From Helicobacter suis (lineage in GTDB: Bacteria; Campylobacterota; Campylobacteria; Campylobacterales; Helicobacteraceae): a stretch of DNA of 62,397 nucleotides. The position numbers and the translations under genes are program-made. The stretch spans positions 1 through 62,397 of the forward strand of contig NZ_CABIKG010000012.1 in NCBI RefSeq assembly GCF_902196125.1, read 5' to 3'. Position 1 is the stretch's first letter; every line of letters begins with the position of its first letter. Positions 1 to 8,966 of this stretch are shown piece after piece. A model generated the notes under the pieces. That model did no database searches. It had not been told where the DNA came from and worked only from the letters and a program-made list of their open reading frames with translations.

Positions 1-15
1 AGCTTGCTTATGTGC

Positions 16-479
16 TTATTTTTGCTTGTGCTGTAGAGCTTTTGTTTGTAGGCGATTAACATAGGCTTTCCACCTTTCTTTTTGCTTGGGTCTTTCAGAA
101 TTTTGCTGATTGGCGATGTATTGTTTGATCACTTCTAAAGGAGCACCGCCTACAGAGGATATAAAACAAGAGTTTGGCGTAGGCAATTTAGTTCTTAAGT
201 GCGCAAACTCTTGAGAGCCGACTACTCCTACCCTTAGCTGTCCTAATAAATTTGCACACCGCTAAACTAGGATCAATCTCCGCTAAGATGTGGATATGAT
301 CCTTATCTGTTTTTATCTCCAAAATCTCTACTTCTAGCTCTTGTGAAACTTCAAAAATGATTTGTTTTAACCTTACTTCTACCTGATCTACAAGGACTTT
401 TTCGCCTGCATCACCATACGATGTGGTATTTGCAAGAATAGACAATGTTATTATTACTTTTATACTTGATATATTTCAT
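16..479 (-). pseudogene. IS200/IS605-type TnpA transposase, two frameshifts
   Basis: Remnant of a single-strand DNA transposase of the HUH/Y1 family. Joining three frames gives a nearly full-length protein. It starts at the ATG at 479 with a segment reading NNIVYSCKYHIVW, typical of TnpA N-termini. It then shifts into the frame holding the HUH metal-binding motif (KDHIHIL) and shifts again near 215 to recover the C-terminal part (FISSVGGAPLEVIKQYI). That part contains the likely catalytic tyrosine (KQYI) and ends at a stop at 16-18. Neither frame alone can make an active enzyme. No TnpB partner is visible; the element may continue left of the window. Family assignment is firm; the exact subgroup is inferred. 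Confidence 0.85.
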
Positions 480-538
480 GCAGTGTATTATACAAAATAT
501 TTATTAAATAATACATTAAAAGGGTTGTATCTCATCAT

Positions 539-554
539 ATGCTCTAAAGAGCAT
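539..554. repeat. Perfect inverted repeat, possible IS end hairpin
   Basis: ATGCTCT-AA-AGAGCAT forms a perfect 7-base stem with a 2-base spacer, about 60 bases upstream of the decayed TnpA start. Y1 transposases recognise subterminal hairpins of this kind, so it could mark the element's left end. The cleavage site cannot be seen from sequence alone. Confidence 0.35.
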
Positions 555-597
555 GCGCCTTAATCCGCTTAGCTAAAGCTAGGGCTTTACGGCGCGA

Positions 598-906
598 GTG
601 GTAACTAGCAATGAAAACAACATCGCTAGAGGGGTGATGTATGAGAGGATTTATCGTATCTGTCATGGGGTGGGGACAAAGGGTGAGGCCTTTGAGTGGA
701 TTAAAAAGAATGAGCCTTTTAAAGATCAAGGGTGGGAGGTGTTTAAAATGGATAGACAATCTCTAAGAATAGATGATCAGCAAAAAGCAAAGAATTTAGC
801 CAAACAGGCAGAGCAGAGTTTTAAAATCCTTAAACCCGGGTTTACTTTTGAAAGTGATTTTGAACTTTATCATAGTCTTTCAAGTCTCAAACCCTATAAG
901 GGATAA
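598..906 (+). CDS. Hypothetical protein, possibly N-terminally truncated
   Basis: Open frame of up to 102 codons that I do not recognise. It is hydrophilic and rich in Lys, Glu and Phe, with no signal peptide or membrane segment; the C-terminal half looks helical. The GTG at 598 has no ribosome-binding site. The in-frame ATG at 637 has AGAGGGG only a few bases ahead, too close to be convincing. The frame runs open back to a stop at 580, at the edge of the decayed insertion element, so this may be the 3' part of a gene cut by that insertion. The overlapping minus-strand frame looks like a shadow. Confidence 0.4.
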   Translation: MVTSNENNIARGVMYERIYRICHGVGTKGEAFEWIKKNEPFKDQGWEVFKMDRQSLRIDDQQKAKNLAKQAEQSFKILKPGFTFESDFELYHSLSSLKPYKG

Positions 907-942
907 TTTGATACATAACACGACTTCTTTAAAATTTAATCT

Positions 943-971
943 TTAGTAAATCTATTAGATTCAGCTATAAT
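943..971 (+). promoter_or_regulatory. Promoter for the HIT/aminotransferase operon
   Basis: A perfect -10 hexamer TATAAT (966-971) lies 29 bases before the GTG start of the HIT gene, with TTAGTA (943-948) at 17-base spacing as a weak -35. Weak -35 and strong -10 is typical of Helicobacter sigma-80 promoters. Confidence 0.5.
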
Positions 972-1000
972 ACAGGGCAAATTATAAAGGGGTGGTTTTT

Positions 1001-1336
1001 GTGAAAAATGTATTTGAAAAGATCATCGATGGGGAAATCCCTTGTAAAAAAGTGTTAGAAAATGAGGCTTTTTTAGCCTTTGAGGATATTAATCCTAAAG
1101 CGCCTATCCATGTGTTAGTAATTCCAAAAGTGGGCGTGAAAGATTTTAATGCCATTACCCCAGAGCTAATAGCAAACATGAGCGCTTTTATCTTAGAAGT
1201 AGTGGAAGTTTTAGGCATTAAGCAAAGTGGTTATCGCCTCATTACTAATACGGGTACAGATGGAGGGCAGGAGATACCTCACTTGCATTTTCACATTTTA
1301 GGGGGCACTAAGCTTACATGGCCCAAACTCTTTTAG
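1001..1336 (+). CDS. HIT family nucleotide-binding protein
   Basis: Histidine-triad hydrolase of the HinT branch, which typically cleaves purine nucleoside phosphoramidates in the cytoplasm. The signature is near the C-terminus: QEIPHLHFHILGG contains the H-x-H-x-H triad whose middle histidine attacks the phosphorus. The N-terminal segment FEKIIDGEIPCKKV is typical of the family. I place the start at the GTG at 1001, because AAGGGG (987-992) sits about 8 bases ahead; a GTG at 992 would overlap that site. That gives 111 residues, the family's usual size. The 3' end overlaps the next gene by 19 bases, so the two are probably translated together. The order HIT, aminotransferase, coiled-coil protein matches H. 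pylori HP0404-HP0406 as I remember it. Confidence 0.88.
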   Translation: MKNVFEKIIDGEIPCKKVLENEAFLAFEDINPKAPIHVLVIPKVGVKDFNAITPELIANMSAFILEVVEVLGIKQSGYRLITNTGTDGGQEIPHLHFHILGGTKLTWPKLF

Positions 1337-2682
1337 GTAAACAAGAGCAGTTTTTAGAAAGTGTATTTGCGCCTTTACTGCAAGATACTTCCAAAGAAGA
1401 ACAATTAAACCAAATCCGTAAAAGTATATTACTTAAAAAGGGCGTGTATTACTTTGACTGGACAGCCTCAGGGCTAGCTAGTTCTCTTATTGAAAAACGG
1501 GTGGCTAAACTTTTGCCCTTTTATGCTAATGCCCACTCAGGTAAGTCTAAACATGCCCACTTAATGGAGCTAGTCTATCTTAGATGTAAGAAAAATATCT
1601 TAAAATCTCTAGGCTTAGGAGAGGATTTTATCATTCTAACAGCCGGGTTTGGGGCTAGCCATGCAATTAAGCGCTTACAAGAAATTCTAGGGATATATTT
1701 GCCTCCAAAGAGTCGCCAAAGGCTTAATCTAAAAGGAGTCTCTTTGCCTCAAGTTGTTATTGGGCCTTATGAGCACCATTCTAATGAAATAAGCTGGCGT
1801 GAAGGGCTTTGCCATGTGTTGCGCCTAGATTTAAACCAACATGGCTTATTTTGCCTAGAACATTTAGAACGGGCTTTAAAAGAGTATCAAGAAGCGCCAC
1901 AAATTGTTGTTTCTATAGGTGTGGCCTCCAATGTAACAGGTTTGATAGTCCCTTATTTAGACATTGCTAAACTTTGTCAAAAATACAACGCCATTTTAGC
2001 TTTTGATTTGGCCGCTTTTATCTCACATGATGATTTGCGCACAACAGATTTTAGCGCGTGCTGTATCGCCACACATAAACTTTTAGGGGGAGTGGGGAGT
2101 TGTGGGATTTTAGGCATTAAACGCGATCTAATTGATACAAATTTAGCGCCTAGTTTTAGCGGTGGGGGGGTTGTTTGCTATGTGAGTCGGAGTACACATG
2201 AATACATTAAAGAAGTTGAGCTAAGAGAAGAAGTAGGCACTTATGGGCTAATCCAGCTTTTAAGAGCCACACTAGCTTTACAATTACGCAATGAATTAGG
2301 GGTAGATTATATCAGGCGGCGCGAGAACATGCTTACTCAGGTTTTCATGCACGCTCTTAAAGAAATCCCTGCGCTTAGTATTTATGGGTCCTTGCTTGCT
2401 AGACGGGTGGGAAATGTGGCGTTTAATGCTAGTGGGGTGTCTTGTTATGATTTAGCGCCACTTTTAAGTTATACATTTGGCATAGAAACACGGGCGGGGT
2501 GTAGCTGTGCTGGGCCTTATGGCCATGATTTATTAGGATTGCAGGATAGTAATTATATTTTAAGTAGAGAAAAACAACCCGGCTGGCTACGGGTGAGTTT
2601 ACACTACACCCATAGTTTAGAAGACCTTGATTATTTAATAAACAGACTCCAAAAAGCCATTAAGACACTGCGTGGAGGTTGA
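1318..2682 (+). CDS. NifS-like class V aminotransferase
   Basis: PLP-dependent enzyme of the cysteine desulfurase / aminotransferase class V fold, 454 residues. The lysine in ATHKLLGGVGS is the probable PLP Schiff-base residue. A cysteine-rich motif near the C-terminus (ETRAGCSCAGP) resembles the active-site loop of SufS/CsdA-type desulfurases. The true housekeeping NifS of Helicobacter is a shorter protein in an operon with NifU, and no NifU or Suf gene is near, so this is probably a paralogue of unproven substrate. Its start lies inside the HIT gene and its end abuts the following coiled-coil gene, which indicates one transcript. Confidence 0.85.
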   Translation: MAQTLLGKQEQFLESVFAPLLQDTSKEEQLNQIRKSILLKKGVYYFDWTASGLASSLIEKRVAKLLPFYANAHSGKSKHAHLMELVYLRCKKNILKSLGLGEDFIILTAGFGASHAIKRLQEILGIYLPPKSRQRLNLKGVSLPQVVIGPYEHHSNEISWREGLCHVLRLDLNQHGLFCLEHLERALKEYQEAPQIVVSIGVASNVTGLIVPYLDIAKLCQKYNAILAFDLAAFISHDDLRTTDFSACCIATHKLLGGVGSCGILGIKRDLIDTNLAPSFSGGGVVCYVSRSTHEYIKEVELREEVGTYGLIQLLRATLALQLRNELGVDYIRRRENMLTQVFMHALKEIPALSIYGSLLARRVGNVAFNASGVSCYDLAPLLSYTFGIETRAGCSCAGPYGHDLLGLQDSNYILSREKQPGWLRVSLHYTHSLEDLDYLINRLQKAIKTLRGG

Positions 2683-2683
2683 A

Positions 2684-3202
2684 GTGGATATAACACAAAA
2701 AGAAACTTGGGTTACGCTAGATGAATTCTTAGATATTTCTAAACTACCTAAAGAGCGGGTACTAGCCTTGATTCAAGATCAAAGCATTGTGAGTAAACAT
2801 GATGAGGAGCAAATTTGGGTGGATTTACAGAGTGCTACGCAAGTATTAGCCAAAAAGGCGGTACATAAAAATACTTTAGTGGCCACTAAAGCCGGCTATC
2901 CAGCTTTAGTAGAAAACATGCAACAAGTAGATCCGGTGTTTGTAGAAAAGACGATTAACACGATTTTAGGACTCCACGATAAAGTGGTGAGTGCTAAAGA
3001 TGAGGCCATTTGTGCCTATAAAAATGAAAATGTGTTTTTAAAAGATGCGGTGATTTCTATGCAAGAGGTTTATGAGGAGGATAAAAGAACGATTGAAGTT
3101 TTACAAGAAGAATTAAGCAAAGTACGCGAGGAAGTGGAATTTATGAAACGCAAGTACCGCCTCATGTGGGGCAAAGTTACAGACATGGGAAATTTAAAAT
3201 AG
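2684..3202 (+). CDS. Coiled-coil protein, DUF3972-like
   Basis: A 172-residue cytoplasmic protein. The N-terminal part (WVTLDEFLDISKLPKERVL) looks like a helix-turn-helix or MerR-like DNA-binding fold. The C-terminal third is a long charged coiled coil (from about residue 105 on). I chose the GTG at 2684, preceded by GGAGG at 2674-2678; a GTG at 2672 has no site of its own. It follows the aminotransferase with no gap. Epsilonproteobacteria carry similar conserved proteins of unknown function; the position matches HP0406. Function not known. Confidence 0.7.
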   Translation: MDITQKETWVTLDEFLDISKLPKERVLALIQDQSIVSKHDEEQIWVDLQSATQVLAKKAVHKNTLVATKAGYPALVENMQQVDPVFVEKTINTILGLHDKVVSAKDEAICAYKNENVFLKDAVISMQEVYEEDKRTIEVLQEELSKVREEVEFMKRKYRLMWGKVTDMGNLK

Positions 3203-3433
3203 TTAAGGGATTTTATTAAGTAGTTGGCCAAGTTTGGCGTTTAAATCTGCAATTTCTTGGATTTTATTAAGGTGGATTTTAAAAAGTTCGATGGGTTCGA
3301 TTTCTTTTTTATGAAAGCTCTCTTTGATTTCTTCGCGTGTATCTAAGCTAAAGCGTTGATTAAGCGTGATCTTATAACGCCTGCCCCCGATACTCACCTC
3401 AATCATGTCAACGGCGGGTTTTTGGTTATCCAT
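3203..3433 (-). CDS. Conserved small hypothetical protein
   Basis: Encodes 76 residues: an N-terminal part likely forming beta strands (IEVSIGGRRYKITL) and a helical C-terminal half. This arrangement recalls ZapA-type cell-division proteins, which begin with a short sheet and end in a coiled coil. The gene overlaps the end of the upstream coiled-coil gene by 8 bases, so the two are likely co-translated. The pair could be a ZapA/ZapB-like couple, but that is inference from shape and order only. Convergent with the gene ending at 3202, with no spacer between them. Confidence 0.6.
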   Translation of the reverse strand: MDNQKPAVDMIEVSIGGRRYKITLNQRFSLDTREEIKESFHKKEIEPIELFKIHLNKIQEIADLNAKLGQLLNKIP

Positions 3434-3656
3434 TTTCTAAAACTTTGTGGATTCTGTCATAAATTTCTTGCAACCGGTTATCTTTTGCGGCAATTTCATC
3501 ATAAAGCGTATTAAGTTGGCGCCCCTTTTCCTCATTTTGTGTAGCAAGTGTTGCGTTTTTAAGTTGCAGTTCCTTATTTTCTTCTTCTAAAAGCGCAAGC
3601 CTGATAAGAAGATCTTCAATCTTTTCATGGAGCTTGTCTAAAATCTCTGCCCCCAT
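3426..3656 (-). CDS. Small coiled-coil protein
   Basis: Almost entirely a predicted coiled coil with heptad leucines and many Glu/Lys (EILDKLHEKIEDLLIRLALL). I set the start at the ATG at 3656: AAAAGGGCGG lies just ahead, and an extended -10 (TGCTATAAT) sits between 3687 and 3695. A longer reading from 3704 would place that promoter inside the gene, although AAGGAT does precede 3704. Length is 76 residues from 3656. It lies downstream of priA on the same strand and overlaps the next small gene. No enzymatic motif; a structural or division-related role would be a guess. Confidence 0.6.
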   Translation of the reverse strand: MGAEILDKLHEKIEDLLIRLALLEEENKELQLKNATLATQNEEKGRQLNTLYDEIAAKDNRLQEIYDRIHKVLENG

Positions 3657-3686
3657 ATCCGCCCTTTTAAACTGGATTAAACCCCT

Positions 3687-3695
3687 ATTATAGCA
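3687..3695 (-). promoter_or_regulatory. Extended -10 promoter for the two small genes
   Basis: On the minus strand the sequence reads TGCTATAAT, a perfect extended -10. It sits about 30 bases upstream of the ATG at 3656, and supports that start over the one at 3704. Confidence 0.5.
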
Positions 3696-3718
3696 AACTT
3701 CCATTACAAAATATCCTT

Positions 3719-5590
3719 CTAAATATCTAGCGGATCTACATCTATCTTAAATACACCTTTAGCATGTTCTTGTAAGTGGTGTAAAACTTGGTGTAGCTCT
3801 AAAGTTGAAGACGCGCTTAAAAGAATCTGGTAGCGAAATTTACCCGCAATTTTAGCCACCCGTGCACAGCCAGATCCTAAAACTTGTACGCCTTTATTTT
3901 GATCTAAAAGAGTTTGTAGCATTTTTAAACTTGTTTGCATGTTCTCTTGGGCTATTAAAGCGTTTTTATTTCTAAATTCAATCTGAGCTAAACGCATAAA
4001 AGGGGGAAAGTGGGGCATGCGTGTTTGTAACTCATCTTTTAAAAAATCCTCATAGTCTTGAACATAGCGCTTTAAAAAAGAGGCGTTAAGGGTTTGAATC
4101 ATCACTTTTCCATGTTCTTTGCGCGCACTACGGCCAGCAATTTGGTGCATCAAAGATACCCCATCTTCTAAACTGCGATAACTCCCATTATTAAGTACCT
4201 CATCTAAACCTAAAATAATGGCTAGATTAACTCCATGGTAATCATGCCCTTTGGCTACCATTTGTGTCCCGATTAAAATATCAAGTTCATGGCGGTTAAA
4301 GGCATCTAAAATATTTTGGATTTGTGAGGTTGTATGGGTGTGATCTTTATCTAAAATCCCAATGCGCGCTTGGGGTAACTGTGCTTCTAGTTCGCTTTTA
4401 AGTTGCTGGGTGCCTATTCTTTTCCCAGCTAGAGTAGGTTGCTTGCATGTAGGGCAGACTTTTGGAATTTCTAATTGGTGTTGGCAATAATGACAACGCA
4501 TGCATTTTTCTTTAAGGTGCAAGCTCATATTCACACTACAAAAAGGGCACTGTACGCCATTTCCACAAGAATAACAAAGCAATTTTTTAAAAGAAGCGCG
4601 GGTGGGTAGAAAAATCACGCTTTGCTCTTTTTTTTCTAAACTTTGCGCTAGACACTCTAATAAATTTAGGCTCAGTGTTGTTTTATTTTCCTCAAAAAGA
4701 ATTTCTTTTGAGGTGTTAAAAAAACGCCCTTTTAAGCGCACAAGTGTTTGGTTTTTCTTGGCTAGATAATAGCTGCGTACATGGGGTGTGGCTGAGCCTA
4801 AAATCACTTGGATAGGCATTTTACTAGAAAGATAAAGGGCGCTATCGCGGGCATTATAATAGGGGGCTTGGCTAGCTTTATAAGCTTGATCATGCTCTTC
4901 ATCAATGAGGATAAGCCCTAAATTTGGCATGGGTAAAAATAAAGCGCTACGAGTACCCACCACTACTCTTATTTGCCCTAATGTTAATTGCTTTAATAAT
5001 TCTTGTTTTTGTTTGGTGCTAAGTTTACTATGCCATAACCCTACTTGATTGGCAAAGGTTTTTATCAGCGCTTTTTGGGTTTGAGAAGTGAGTGCAATTT
5101 CGGGTACTAATATAATAACGGTTTGGTTTTTCTGTAATTTTTCTACGATCAAATGGATATAAATTTGGGTTTTTCCACTCCCTGTATCTCCAAAGAGTAA
5201 AGCGCTTTTATGGGGTTTGAGTGCTTCTAAGGCTTGCTTTTGTGCAAAACTTAGGGGGTTTATCTCAAATGGGGTAGAAATAGGATTAAGAGGCGATTTA
5301 TTCTTATTAAAGGGAATGAATAAAGAGGCGACTAAACCAAGAGAACAACAATAATATTTGGCTATAAATTCTAAAAGTAGCATTTGGTGGGCGTTAAAAT
5401 AAGTTAATTCTGGAGTGGCTAAAACACAATCAAAAGGGGGTTTTTCACATTCTTCTAATACAACACCCTTTAGGCGCGATTTGCGCAAAGTGATTTGTAC
5501 TAAATCACCCTTTGCTAGTGAGGTTTGGCTTTTATAGGTGAGGGGTTGTAGATGCCTAAATGGTGCAATGCTATAAAAATAATTAAGCAT
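3719..5590 (-). CDS. priA: Primosomal helicase PriA
   Basis: Replication-restart helicase that reloads the replisome at stalled forks. The 623 residues are shorter than the E. coli protein (about 730), as in other epsilonproteobacteria. Visible motifs: Walker A in LFGDTGSGKTQIY, a DEEH box (LILIDEEHDQAYK), and a zinc-binding region with four Cys pairs (CYSCGNGVQCPFC and later CMRCHYC and CPTC). The motif V/VI region (IGTQMVAKGHDY, then HQIAGRSAR) is intact. Divergent from uvrB with 57 bases between starts, pairing two repair genes. Its stop lies 15 bases before the alternative start of the small coiled-coil gene. Confidence 0.96.
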   Translation of the reverse strand: MLNYFYSIAPFRHLQPLTYKSQTSLAKGDLVQITLRKSRLKGVVLEECEKPPFDCVLATPELTYFNAHQMLLLEFIAKYYCCSLGLVASLFIPFNKNKSPLNPISTPFEINPLSFAQKQALEALKPHKSALLFGDTGSGKTQIYIHLIVEKLQKNQTVIILVPEIALTSQTQKALIKTFANQVGLWHSKLSTKQKQELLKQLTLGQIRVVVGTRSALFLPMPNLGLILIDEEHDQAYKASQAPYYNARDSALYLSSKMPIQVILGSATPHVRSYYLAKKNQTLVRLKGRFFNTSKEILFEENKTTLSLNLLECLAQSLEKKEQSVIFLPTRASFKKLLCYSCGNGVQCPFCSVNMSLHLKEKCMRCHYCQHQLEIPKVCPTCKQPTLAGKRIGTQQLKSELEAQLPQARIGILDKDHTHTTSQIQNILDAFNRHELDILIGTQMVAKGHDYHGVNLAIILGLDEVLNNGSYRSLEDGVSLMHQIAGRSARKEHGKVMIQTLNASFLKRYVQDYEDFLKDELQTRMPHFPPFMRLAQIEFRNKNALIAQENMQTSLKMLQTLLDQNKGVQVLGSGCARVAKIAGKFRYQILLSASSTLELHQVLHHLQEHAKGVFKIDVDPLDI

Positions 5591-5647
5591 TAAATTCCTT
5601 GGATTTTTTAGTTATTATACCCCCTGATTTTATCAAAAGGCAAAGAC

Positions 5648-7606
5648 ATGGGTTTTATTCTAAATGCCCCTTACAAAGCAAGTTTAGAGCAAGAACAAGC
5701 CGTACAAAAGTTACAAGTTGGGATTAATTCAAATGCCAAATACCAAACCTTAGTAGGGGTTACAGGTAGTGGTAAGACCTTTAGCATGGCCTATTTAATT
5801 TCTAAATTACAAATGCCAACTTTAGTGATGTCGCATAATAAAACCTTATGCGCCCAGCTTTATAGCGAATTTAAAAGTTTCTTCCCTAAAAACCATGTAG
5901 AATATTTCATCTCTCACTTTGATTATTACCAGCCTGAATCTTATATCCCCAGACGCGATCTATTCATAGAAAAAGATAGCTCCATTAATGAGGATTTGGA
6001 GCGTTTGCGTTTGAGTGCGATCACTTCTTTACTAGGCTATGATGATGTGGTGGTGGTGGCTAGCGTTTCGGCTAATTATGGGTTAGGTAACCCGGCAGAA
6101 TATCTAAGCATGCTTGAAAAAATTGAAGTGGGGCAAAAAATCTCTTACACACAATTTTTACTTAAGTTAGTGGAAATGGGTTATGAACGGCAAGATATTT
6201 TAGAAAGGGGGTATTTTAGAGTAGTTGGGGAGAGTGTAGATATTTTCCCGGCTTATAATGATTCTAATTTTATCCGTGTGGAATTTTTAGAAGATGAGGT
6301 CGATCGCATCATCTACATGGACGCTTTAGAAAACACCCCTATCCAATCCTTAGATTCTTATATTCTTTATGCGGCAAGTGCTTTTATTGTCAGTCCGCAG
6401 TGTCTTAAAAAAGCCCTTTCTAGTATTGAAACAGAATTAGCGCAGCGTTTAGAATTTTTCAAACAAGAACAAAAACTCTTAGAATATGAGCGGCTTAAAA
6501 CGCGGACGGAATTTGATTTAGAAATGATGGGCACAACTGGGATTTGTAAGGGCATTGAGAATTATTCCCGCCACTTTACAGGCAAACAAGCCGGAGAAAC
6601 TCCCTATACTCTTATGGATTACTTTGCACAAAAAAATTGCCCTTATCTTGTGATTGTAGATGAATCCCATGTAAGCTTGCCTCAATTTAAGGGCATGTAT
6701 GCTGGAGATTTAAGTCGCAAACAAGTACTGGTTGAACATGGATTTAGACTCCCCTCTGCTTTGGATAATCGCCCTCTTAAATATGAGGAATTTATCCAAA
6801 AAGCCCCGCATTTTCTCTTTGTTTCAGCTACACCAAATCCTTTAGAGTTAGAACTCTCAGCTAACCAAGTGGCTAGCCAAATTATCCGCCCAACCGGGCT
6901 TTTAGACCCGGAGTATTGCTTAAGACCCACACAAAATCAAATTAAAGACCTTTTAAAGACTATCCAAAGTGTGGTGGCTAAAAAAGAGCGGGTATTGGTA
7001 ACCACTTTAACAAAGCGCATGGCTGAAGAACTCTGTAAACACTATGCAGAATGTGGGCTTAAAGTGCAGTATTTACACAGCGATACAGATGTGATCGCGC
7101 GCAACCACAGTATCCGTGCCTTGCGGCTTGGAGAAATTGATGTTTTAATTGGCATTAATTTACTTAGAGAGGGTTTAGATTTACCGGAAGTGTCTTTAGT
7201 GGCTATTTTAGATGCAGATAAAGAGGGGTTTTTGCGTAGCAGTACGGCTTTAATCCAAACTATGGGCAGAGCAGCACGGCATGTACATGGCAGGGTGATT
7301 TTTTATGCAGATAAAATCACGCCTAGTATGCAAGAGGCTATGGATATTACAGATCAAAGACGGGCTAAACAAATGGCCTTTAATAAAGAGCATGGATTAA
7401 TTCCACGAGGTGTTAATAGACCGCTAGAGACTGAGTTAAAAGAAATAGAAAAAACCTCTAAAAAGGACATCAATAAGATGCCAAAGAGTGAAAAAGAACG
7501 GCTAATTAAAACTTTGCGCGCCCAAATGCAAGAGAGGGCTAGGGTTTTAGACTTTGAAAATGCAGCTAAGCTAAGAGATGAAATTGCTAAAATTAGAAGG
7601 CTTTAA
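5648..7606 (+). CDS. uvrB: Excinuclease ABC subunit B
   Basis: DNA-damage recognition helicase of nucleotide excision repair, working with UvrA and UvrC. Length 652 residues is normal. Walker A reads [12 protein letters not shown]; the damage-probing beta-hairpin region is [10 protein letters not shown]; the DESH box is in [12 protein letters not shown]; motif VI is QTMGRAAR. The C-terminal UVR domain, which binds UvrC, is at the end ([19 protein letters not shown]). The last base of its stop codon overlaps the start of the following methyltransferase gene (TAATG), indicating coupling. Confidence 0.97.
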   Translation: MGFILNAPYKASLEQEQAVQKLQVGINSNAKYQTLVGVTGSGKTFSMAYLISKLQMPTLVMSHNKTLCAQLYSEFKSFFPKNHVEYFISHFDYYQPESYIPRRDLFIEKDSSINEDLERLRLSAITSLLGYDDVVVVASVSANYGLGNPAEYLSMLEKIEVGQKISYTQFLLKLVEMGYERQDILERGYFRVVGESVDIFPAYNDSNFIRVEFLEDEVDRIIYMDALENTPIQSLDSYILYAASAFIVSPQCLKKALSSIETELAQRLEFFKQEQKLLEYERLKTRTEFDLEMMGTTGICKGIENYSRHFTGKQAGETPYTLMDYFAQKNCPYLVIVDESHVSLPQFKGMYAGDLSRKQVLVEHGFRLPSALDNRPLKYEEFIQKAPHFLFVSATPNPLELELSANQVASQIIRPTGLLDPEYCLRPTQNQIKDLLKTIQSVVAKKERVLVTTLTKRMAEELCKHYAECGLKVQYLHSDTDVIARNHSIRALRLGEIDVLIGINLLREGLDLPEVSLVAILDADKEGFLRSSTALIQTMGRAARHVHGRVIFYADKITPSMQEAMDITDQRRAKQMAFNKEHGLIPRGVNRPLETELKEIEKTSKKDINKMPKSEKERLIKTLRAQMQERARVLDFENAAKLRDEIAKIRRL

Positions 7607-8595
7607 TGCAGAGTTTTAGCCAGTGCATGCAAGAGTGGCTATATGGTGAAAATGGTTACTATAGGCATGCATTAATTGGCATGCAGGGGGATTTTTATAC
7701 AGCCGTAAATAGTAGCGCCTTTTTTGGGGGTACATTAGCGTTTTATTTATTATCTTTACTAGAAAATGGGCGGCTTTCTTTGCCTTTAAGTGTGGTAGAA
7801 ATAGGCGCGGGGGAGGGGCGCTTATTAAGCGATGTAGTGGGTTTTTTAAAAGATTTAAGTCAAGGCGTATTAGAGCACATGAGATTTATCAGTGTAGAAC
7901 CTTTGGATAGCCTAGCTATTTTACAAAAAGAAAGATTAGCTAAAAGGGGGGTTGATCTTAAATGTGTGGCTTATTTAGAAGATTTAAACCTTTCTGCGTC
8001 TGTTTTTATTTATTGCAATGAATTATGGGATAGTTTTCCATGCGAAGTTATTGATAATTCTAAGAAATTATACATTTCTCATTTTAAACCTACATGGCAA
8101 AATTTAAGTTCTAAGCAAATGCACCAAATAAAAGCCTTTTATCCGACTATAAAATCAGATTGTCTACCTTTATGGGAGGATTATATTACTAATTTATGTA
8201 ACCAGTTACGGGGCAAAAAATGGATTATGGTTAGCTTTGATTATGGGCAATATGGGGGTTATGGGGGGATTAGTTTAAGAGGTTATACTAAACACCAAGT
8301 ACTTAGTTTTGAGGATATTTTAGACAACTTGCAAGGCTATTACCAGCAAATTGATCTAACCTATGATGTGGACTTTAAACTCTTAGAAACACTCTTTTTA
8401 GCTCAAGGGGCACACACCCTTTTTTATGGTACTCAAAGCGCTACCCTTTTAAAAATGGGGCTAGCCTCTTTATTAGAATTATTCCACGCTAGCGCCCCCT
8501 TTACAACCTACCAAAGAGAGATCATTAAAGCCCGCGTTCTTATTAGCCCCGAAGGATTTGGCGAACGCTTTAAAGGGCTTATTATGGGTAATTAG
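7606..8595 (+). CDS. SAM-dependent methyltransferase, MidA/NDUFAF7 family
   Basis: A 329-residue protein with the SAM-binding glycine-rich loop EIGAGEGRLLSDV and the downstream Asn/Glu segment YCNELWDSFPCE. Both are typical of the DUF185 (Methyltransf_28) family, whose mitochondrial member methylates an arginine of a complex I subunit. The N-terminal GDFYTA motif is also a family marker. Whether the bacterial enzyme acts on NADH dehydrogenase is not known. The start codon overlaps the uvrB stop, so expression is tied to uvrB. Convergent with hspR; the two genes overlap at their 3' ends by 4 bases. Confidence 0.82.
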   Translation: MQSFSQCMQEWLYGENGYYRHALIGMQGDFYTAVNSSAFFGGTLAFYLLSLLENGRLSLPLSVVEIGAGEGRLLSDVVGFLKDLSQGVLEHMRFISVEPLDSLAILQKERLAKRGVDLKCVAYLEDLNLSASVFIYCNELWDSFPCEVIDNSKKLYISHFKPTWQNLSSKQMHQIKAFYPTIKSDCLPLWEDYITNLCNQLRGKKWIMVSFDYGQYGGYGGISLRGYTKHQVLSFEDILDNLQGYYQQIDLTYDVDFKLLETLFLAQGAHTLFYGTQSATLLKMGLASLLELFHASAPFTTYQREIIKARVLISPEGFGERFKGLIMGN

Positions 8596-8957
8596 GTTTT
8601 TTTAAATAGAATTAATTCATAAGATGTTTTTTGCAGTTGCTTAGTTTCTGGCCTACTAGGCGTACTTTGCTGCATGTGTGTTTGTAATTGCTCATTAAGA
8701 TCATCTAACTCGTCTAATCTTTCTTTAAGGCGCAAAATAATATCCACCCCTGCTAAATTAACCCCCATGTCTCTTGTTAAGCGCAAAATGGTTTTGATCT
8801 TATCCATGTCCCTTTGGGAATATAGGCGTACTTTCCCATCTGTGCGTTTGGGCTCAACTAGCCCTTCTTTTTCATACTGGCGCAGAGTCTGGGGGTGGAC
8901 ATCTAACATTTTGGCTACCACACTAATTAAGTAAAGAGGTGCATCATAATCAACCAT
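8592..8957 (-). CDS. hspR: Heat-shock repressor HspR (MerR family)
   Basis: A 121-residue MerR-type regulator. The N-terminal winged helix reads LISVVAKMLDVHPQTLRQYEKEG, followed by the wing and a dimerisation coiled coil. In H. pylori HspR works with HrcA to repress chaperone operons, including its own, and CbpA modulates its DNA binding. Here it follows cbpA with a 9-base gap, the same order as in H. pylori (cbpA-hspR-orf). The third gene of that operon is missing: a methyltransferase gene converges instead. Confidence 0.93.
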   Translation of the reverse strand: MVDYDAPLYLISVVAKMLDVHPQTLRQYEKEGLVEPKRTDGKVRLYSQRDMDKIKTILRLTRDMGVNLAGVDIILRLKERLDELDDLNEQLQTHMQQSTPSRPETKQLQKTSYELILFKKT

Positions 8958-8966
8958 GTTTACTCC

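Noticed and set aside
544-759. Minus-strand 71-codon frame opposite the orphan ORF
   Set aside because: No ribosome-binding site or recognisable motif; treated as a shadow.
3657-3704. N-terminal extension of the small coiled-coil gene from the ATG at 3704
   Set aside because: An extended -10 lies inside it, and the ATG at 3656 has its own ribosome-binding site.
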